DNA from: CAG-390 sp964384555
Lineage (GTDB): Bacteria; Bacillota; Clostridia; Oscillospirales; CAG-272
Assembly: GCA_964384555.1 (NCBI GenBank)
Contig: CAYLLA010000009.1
Span: 1-43,994, forward strand
Direction of reading: 5' to 3'
DNA length: 43,994 nucleotides
Within the stretch, counting starts at the first letter, position 1, and each line of letters opens with the position of its first letter. Below, piece after piece: positions 41,435 through 43,994 of the stretch. The notes under the pieces are model-generated. The model was given only the letters and a program-made list of their open reading frames with translations. It did not search any database and was not told the origin of the DNA. Both the position numbers and the translations under genes were made by a program.

Positions 41435-42388
41435 TCATTTTGTCGGGCTCATTGAAAGGTAGGCATTGGCGGCCGAAAGCGGCAATGAGAACTCGGCAAA
41501 GCCACCGAGGTTTGAGGTCAGCTCTATCACTATCACCAGCTCGGTGGGGGTAAAATAGGTATCGGGGTAGGTGTTGTACAGCTCGTACATCGAGTACTGT
41601 GTCATCATGTCTTGAAGCGATATCGAGCTTGTAATGTTCTTTGTCCCGCTTATCTGTTTAAACCGACCCGCCTCAAACAGCTCGCGGAGCTTGCCAAAGT
41701 CGGAGTACAGCTTTTTTTGCGATATATTGCGGCCTGTGCTGAGGTTTATCACGTTGGCGTAAACAAAATTTACATTCGCGGTGTCATCCGAATAGCTGAG
41801 CTCGCCCTCCGATCTTACCGCCAAAAGATTGCCGCCAAGATATGTCACTGTCGAGCTTTTTATCTCGTATTTTACCGCCACGCCGCTTTTGGTGTACTCA
41901 TCAAGCCCCAGCAGGCGGTTTTTAAACTCGGATGCGGCTATGTCCGCCAAAAGCTCGTTTATCTTTGTTTGCATGTCGGGGTTTGAAAGACCTGTCATCT
42001 TGGGGTAGCGCAGTATCTTGCGGCTCTTTTGCGCACCCACCTCAGCCAGCACCTCGTCAAGTGTTACCGTTTCGTAATCATAGGAGACTATATCAACTAT
42101 CTGTGTGGTCTCCTCGGTAACAGGTTTTGTTGCGGGTCCCGCAGGTGCGGTGGTCGCGTCGCCGACAGGCGCGGTGGTGTCATCCCCGCCGGTCTCCGGC
42201 TCTGTCTCGGGCTCAGTCAGCGATGGGTCATCGGTCAGCACGTCAACCCCCACCACCAAAGAGTGGTCGGGCAGATCGTCACCCGCATGGCGGCAGGCAA
42301 CAAGCGTCAGCGATGCAAGCGTTGGCAAAAGCAGTGCCGCGGCGGCAAAGCGTGCCGTGGATATTTGTTTTTGATCTTTACTTTTCAT
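41435..42388 (-). CDS. Lipoprotein of unknown function (DUF3298/RsiV-like region)
   Basis: 317 aa from the ATG at 42388. A TTG at 42478 is in frame and would overlap the upstream stop, but only the ATG gives a good lipoprotein signal (LASLTLVAC). After the Cys comes an acidic, Thr/Pro-rich linker (about 35-90), then a domain with FKNRLLGLDEYTK, TANVNFVYANVINLSTGRNIS and FTPTELVIVIEL that resembles DUF3298 (RsiV-type) proteins; the match is by eye only. It is probably anchored outside the membrane. It interrupts the usual DUF512-der order. Confidence 0.6.
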   Translation of the reverse strand: MKSKDQKQISTARFAAAALLLPTLASLTLVACRHAGDDLPDHSLVVGVDVLTDDPSLTEPETEPETGGDDTTAPVGDATTAPAGPATKPVTEETTQIVDIVSYDYETVTLDEVLAEVGAQKSRKILRYPKMTGLSNPDMQTKINELLADIAASEFKNRLLGLDEYTKSGVAVKYEIKSSTVTYLGGNLLAVRSEGELSYSDDTANVNFVYANVINLSTGRNISQKKLYSDFGKLRELFEAGRFKQISGTKNITSSISLQDMMTQYSMYELYNTYPDTYFTPTELVIVIELTSNLGGFAEFSLPLSAANAYLSMSPTK

Positions 42389-42470
42389 CTTTTTGTTTTT
42401 ATTTTCGGTCGCTCCGTGGCGGGTCGGCCGTGTTTGTGGGTGGATTAAAAACTCAAATATGATCTTGTGT

Positions 42471-43796
42471 TCAGCCAAGCTCGGTTTGTCCCTCGCCTGT
42501 CAGCGCGGCAATAAACTCGCCGCCGTCGCATTTTATCGGCTTTGCGGGAACACCCAGCCTCTCCGAAAGCTCGGCAGGGGTCATGCCGCAAAGAAAGAGG
42601 TCGCCCTCCGCCCGCAGTGCGTTTGCGGGAAAGTACAGCACCTCGCCAAGCTCGCGCCCGGCAAGCTGTGCGGCAATATCGCGGCCTGTCAGCAGACCTG
42701 CCACCGTAATGGTCTCACCAAAAAAGTCGTTGCGTATCCTGTATACATTAACTCGCAGGTGTCCGTGAGCCTCCTCGGCGCGGCGGGCAAGGGAGCGCAG
42801 TGTCTCATATGCCGCGTATCCCGTGGCAACGGATACCACTCTTTCGGGTGCATCATCGGGTGCGCGGTCGGTAAAGCGCAGCTCGGCCTCCGCCTCCTCG
42901 CCAAAGGAGGTCAGCATTCCAACGCCGTCCTCTATCTGGCCGTAGTCCTCGTAAAAATCCGGTGGCGGCAGCGGTACCCCGCCGCGCACGTAAAACTCGT
43001 CAGAGCAGCGCACTATGTGACTGCCGCATTCGGCGTAAAATCTATCCGACCAGCGTGTTACCTGCGCTATCACCTCTCGGCATTCCTCGGGTGAGAAGAG
43101 CGTCAGCGGAGTAAGACCCTCGCGGTATCTGGTAATGCCCGCGGGTACTATCGTTATTGCCTCAAGGGATGGGCGCAGGCGGGCAAGATCGCCAAGCGTT
43201 CGCTCAAGCGCCTCGCCGTCATTTATGCCGCGGCAAAGCACTATCTGCGCATGCAAAACTATCCCGGCCTCCGCAAAGCGGTCAAGATATTTAAGCGTTT
43301 TGCCTGCAAAGCGATTGTGCATCATGCGGCAGCGCAGCTCGGGGTCGGTCGTGTGTACCGAAACATTTATAGGCGAGATGTGCATCTCGATTATGCGGTC
43401 TATCTCGTGCTCGGTAAGGTTAGTCAGGGTAATGTAGCTGCCCTGAAGGAAGGAGAGGCGCGAGTCATCATCCTTAAAATAGCAGGTGGGGCGCATCCCC
43501 GGCGGGTTTTGATCTATAAAGCAAAAGATGCATGCATTGCGGCAGGAATGCTTTTCGTCCATCAGTGCCGAGCCGAACTCAAGCCCCGGGTCGTCCTCCT
43601 CATCCTTGCGGATGCGAAATACCTGCCTGCGACCATCGCGCATGACTTCAAGCTTCAGCCGCCGCTCGTATATTCTAAAGCGGTAGTCAAGCACGTCGCA
43701 TATCTCATGACCGTTTACCGTCATAAGCTCGTCGCCTGCCAAAAGCCCGACGGACTCTGCCATGCTGCCCGGCGTGACTCCTGTTATTTTTACCAT
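42471..43796 (-). CDS. DUF512 radical SAM protein with PDZ-like domain
   Basis: 441 aa from the ATG at 43796 (GGAG 9-12 nt upstream); in-frame codons beyond it lie on the promoter side. Domains in order: PDZ-like (ITGVTPGSMAESVGLLAGDEL), radical SAM with SCRNACIFCFIDQ (CxxxCxFC, about 84-96), then DUF512 with ITIVPAGITRYREGL. The function is unknown; the family is widespread in Clostridia and usually next to der. It is the first gene of the minus-strand operon that continues to ppa. Confidence 0.88.
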   Translation of the reverse strand: MVKITGVTPGSMAESVGLLAGDELMTVNGHEICDVLDYRFRIYERRLKLEVMRDGRRQVFRIRKDEEDDPGLEFGSALMDEKHSCRNACIFCFIDQNPPGMRPTCYFKDDDSRLSFLQGSYITLTNLTEHEIDRIIEMHISPINVSVHTTDPELRCRMMHNRFAGKTLKYLDRFAEAGIVLHAQIVLCRGINDGEALERTLGDLARLRPSLEAITIVPAGITRYREGLTPLTLFSPEECREVIAQVTRWSDRFYAECGSHIVRCSDEFYVRGGVPLPPPDFYEDYGQIEDGVGMLTSFGEEAEAELRFTDRAPDDAPERVVSVATGYAAYETLRSLARRAEEAHGHLRVNVYRIRNDFFGETITVAGLLTGRDIAAQLAGRELGEVLYFPANALRAEGDLFLCGMTPAELSERLGVPAKPIKCDGGEFIAALTGEGQTELG

Positions 43797-43881
43797 TGCG
43801 CGTGTCTCCTTGGTGTGTATTCGGTCGGTCGATGCCGTGCGTGAGCCTGCATTCGATCGATCGTGCGTGTGATAACATATT

Positions 43882-43910
43882 ATTATATCACATTGTCTCT
43901 CTTTTGTCAA
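43882..43910 (-). promoter_or_regulatory. Promoter of the DUF512-der-obgE-ppa operon
   Basis: Minus strand: TTGACA (43905-43910), 17-nt spacer, TATAAT (43882-43887), with an extended TG (43889-43890). The remaining 43911-43994 shows no recognisable gene. Confidence 0.85.
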
Positions 43911-43994
43911 TCACACGTCGCGGCGCTAAGGTCAGTCGGTTGTAGTGTTACAATAGATGTGAGACTGGATATCAAAAAAGTATAGACAAAGTGA

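Noticed and set aside
1..43994. CRISPR arrays, insertion sequences, prophage or integrase genes
   Set aside because: No regularly spaced direct repeats, transposase, integrase or phage structural genes were seen.

Overview
The window reads as a chromosomal segment of a monoderm Firmicute, most likely a gut-type member of Eubacteriales/Oscillospirales. Support for this is indirect: lipobox lipoproteins and no outer-membrane genes, strong GGAGG-type ribosome sites, near-consensus TTGACA-N17-TATAAT promoters (often with an extended TG), BmrCD-like heterodimeric exporters, YtvI-like, SleB-like, DUF1934 and DUF512 proteins, and InlB/Flg_new-type repeats in a secreted protein. Most housekeeping genes look GC-rich by eye (upper 50s to low 60s %). 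The first 6.2 kb is clearly AT-richer.

1-8.6 kb: a strong promoter drives a giant secreted protein (1855 aa) with an N-terminal GH20-like glycosidase domain. Thirteen bases after its stop begins an 82-aa Cys-containing peptide gene. After a terminator/attenuator hairpin come three translationally coupled genes: an HPr-kinase-like ATPase, a radical SAM/SPASM enzyme and a PqqD-like peptide-binding protein. This is a compact RiPP locus and the most interesting system in the window.

8.6-16 kb: a polytopic GT-C-like membrane protein and a TIM-barrel sugar epimerase on the minus strand. Divergent from them is an operon of ECF S-component, class I amidotransferase/gamma-Glu-GABA hydrolase and a split chromate transporter pair, followed by an orphan solute-binding lipoprotein.

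16-22.5 kb: a heterodimeric ABC exporter with asymmetric ATP sites, preceded by a possible leaderless 33-codon leader ORF, then a YtvI-like permease coupled to DNA polymerase III delta (holA). The 290-bp gap after holA contains an AT-rich stretch and a dense cluster of DnaA-box-like sequences.

22.8-30.1 kb: a DUF1287 protein, a secreted repeat protein whose -35 box sits inside a terminator stem, tRNA-Arg(CCG), a Ca2+-type P-ATPase and a Gfo/Idh/MocA oxidoreductase.

30.2-44 kb: ruvX, a CPBP protease and an AraM-type glycerol-1-phosphate dehydrogenase in one minus-strand operon; a divergent SleB-like protein; DUF1934; a TetR + ABC-2 efflux operon with a palindrome over its -10 box; an LDH-family dehydrogenase with an MDH-like arginine; then ppa, obgE, der, a lipoprotein and a DUF512 radical SAM protein on the minus strand. 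Convergent gene pairs mostly share bidirectional hairpin terminators.
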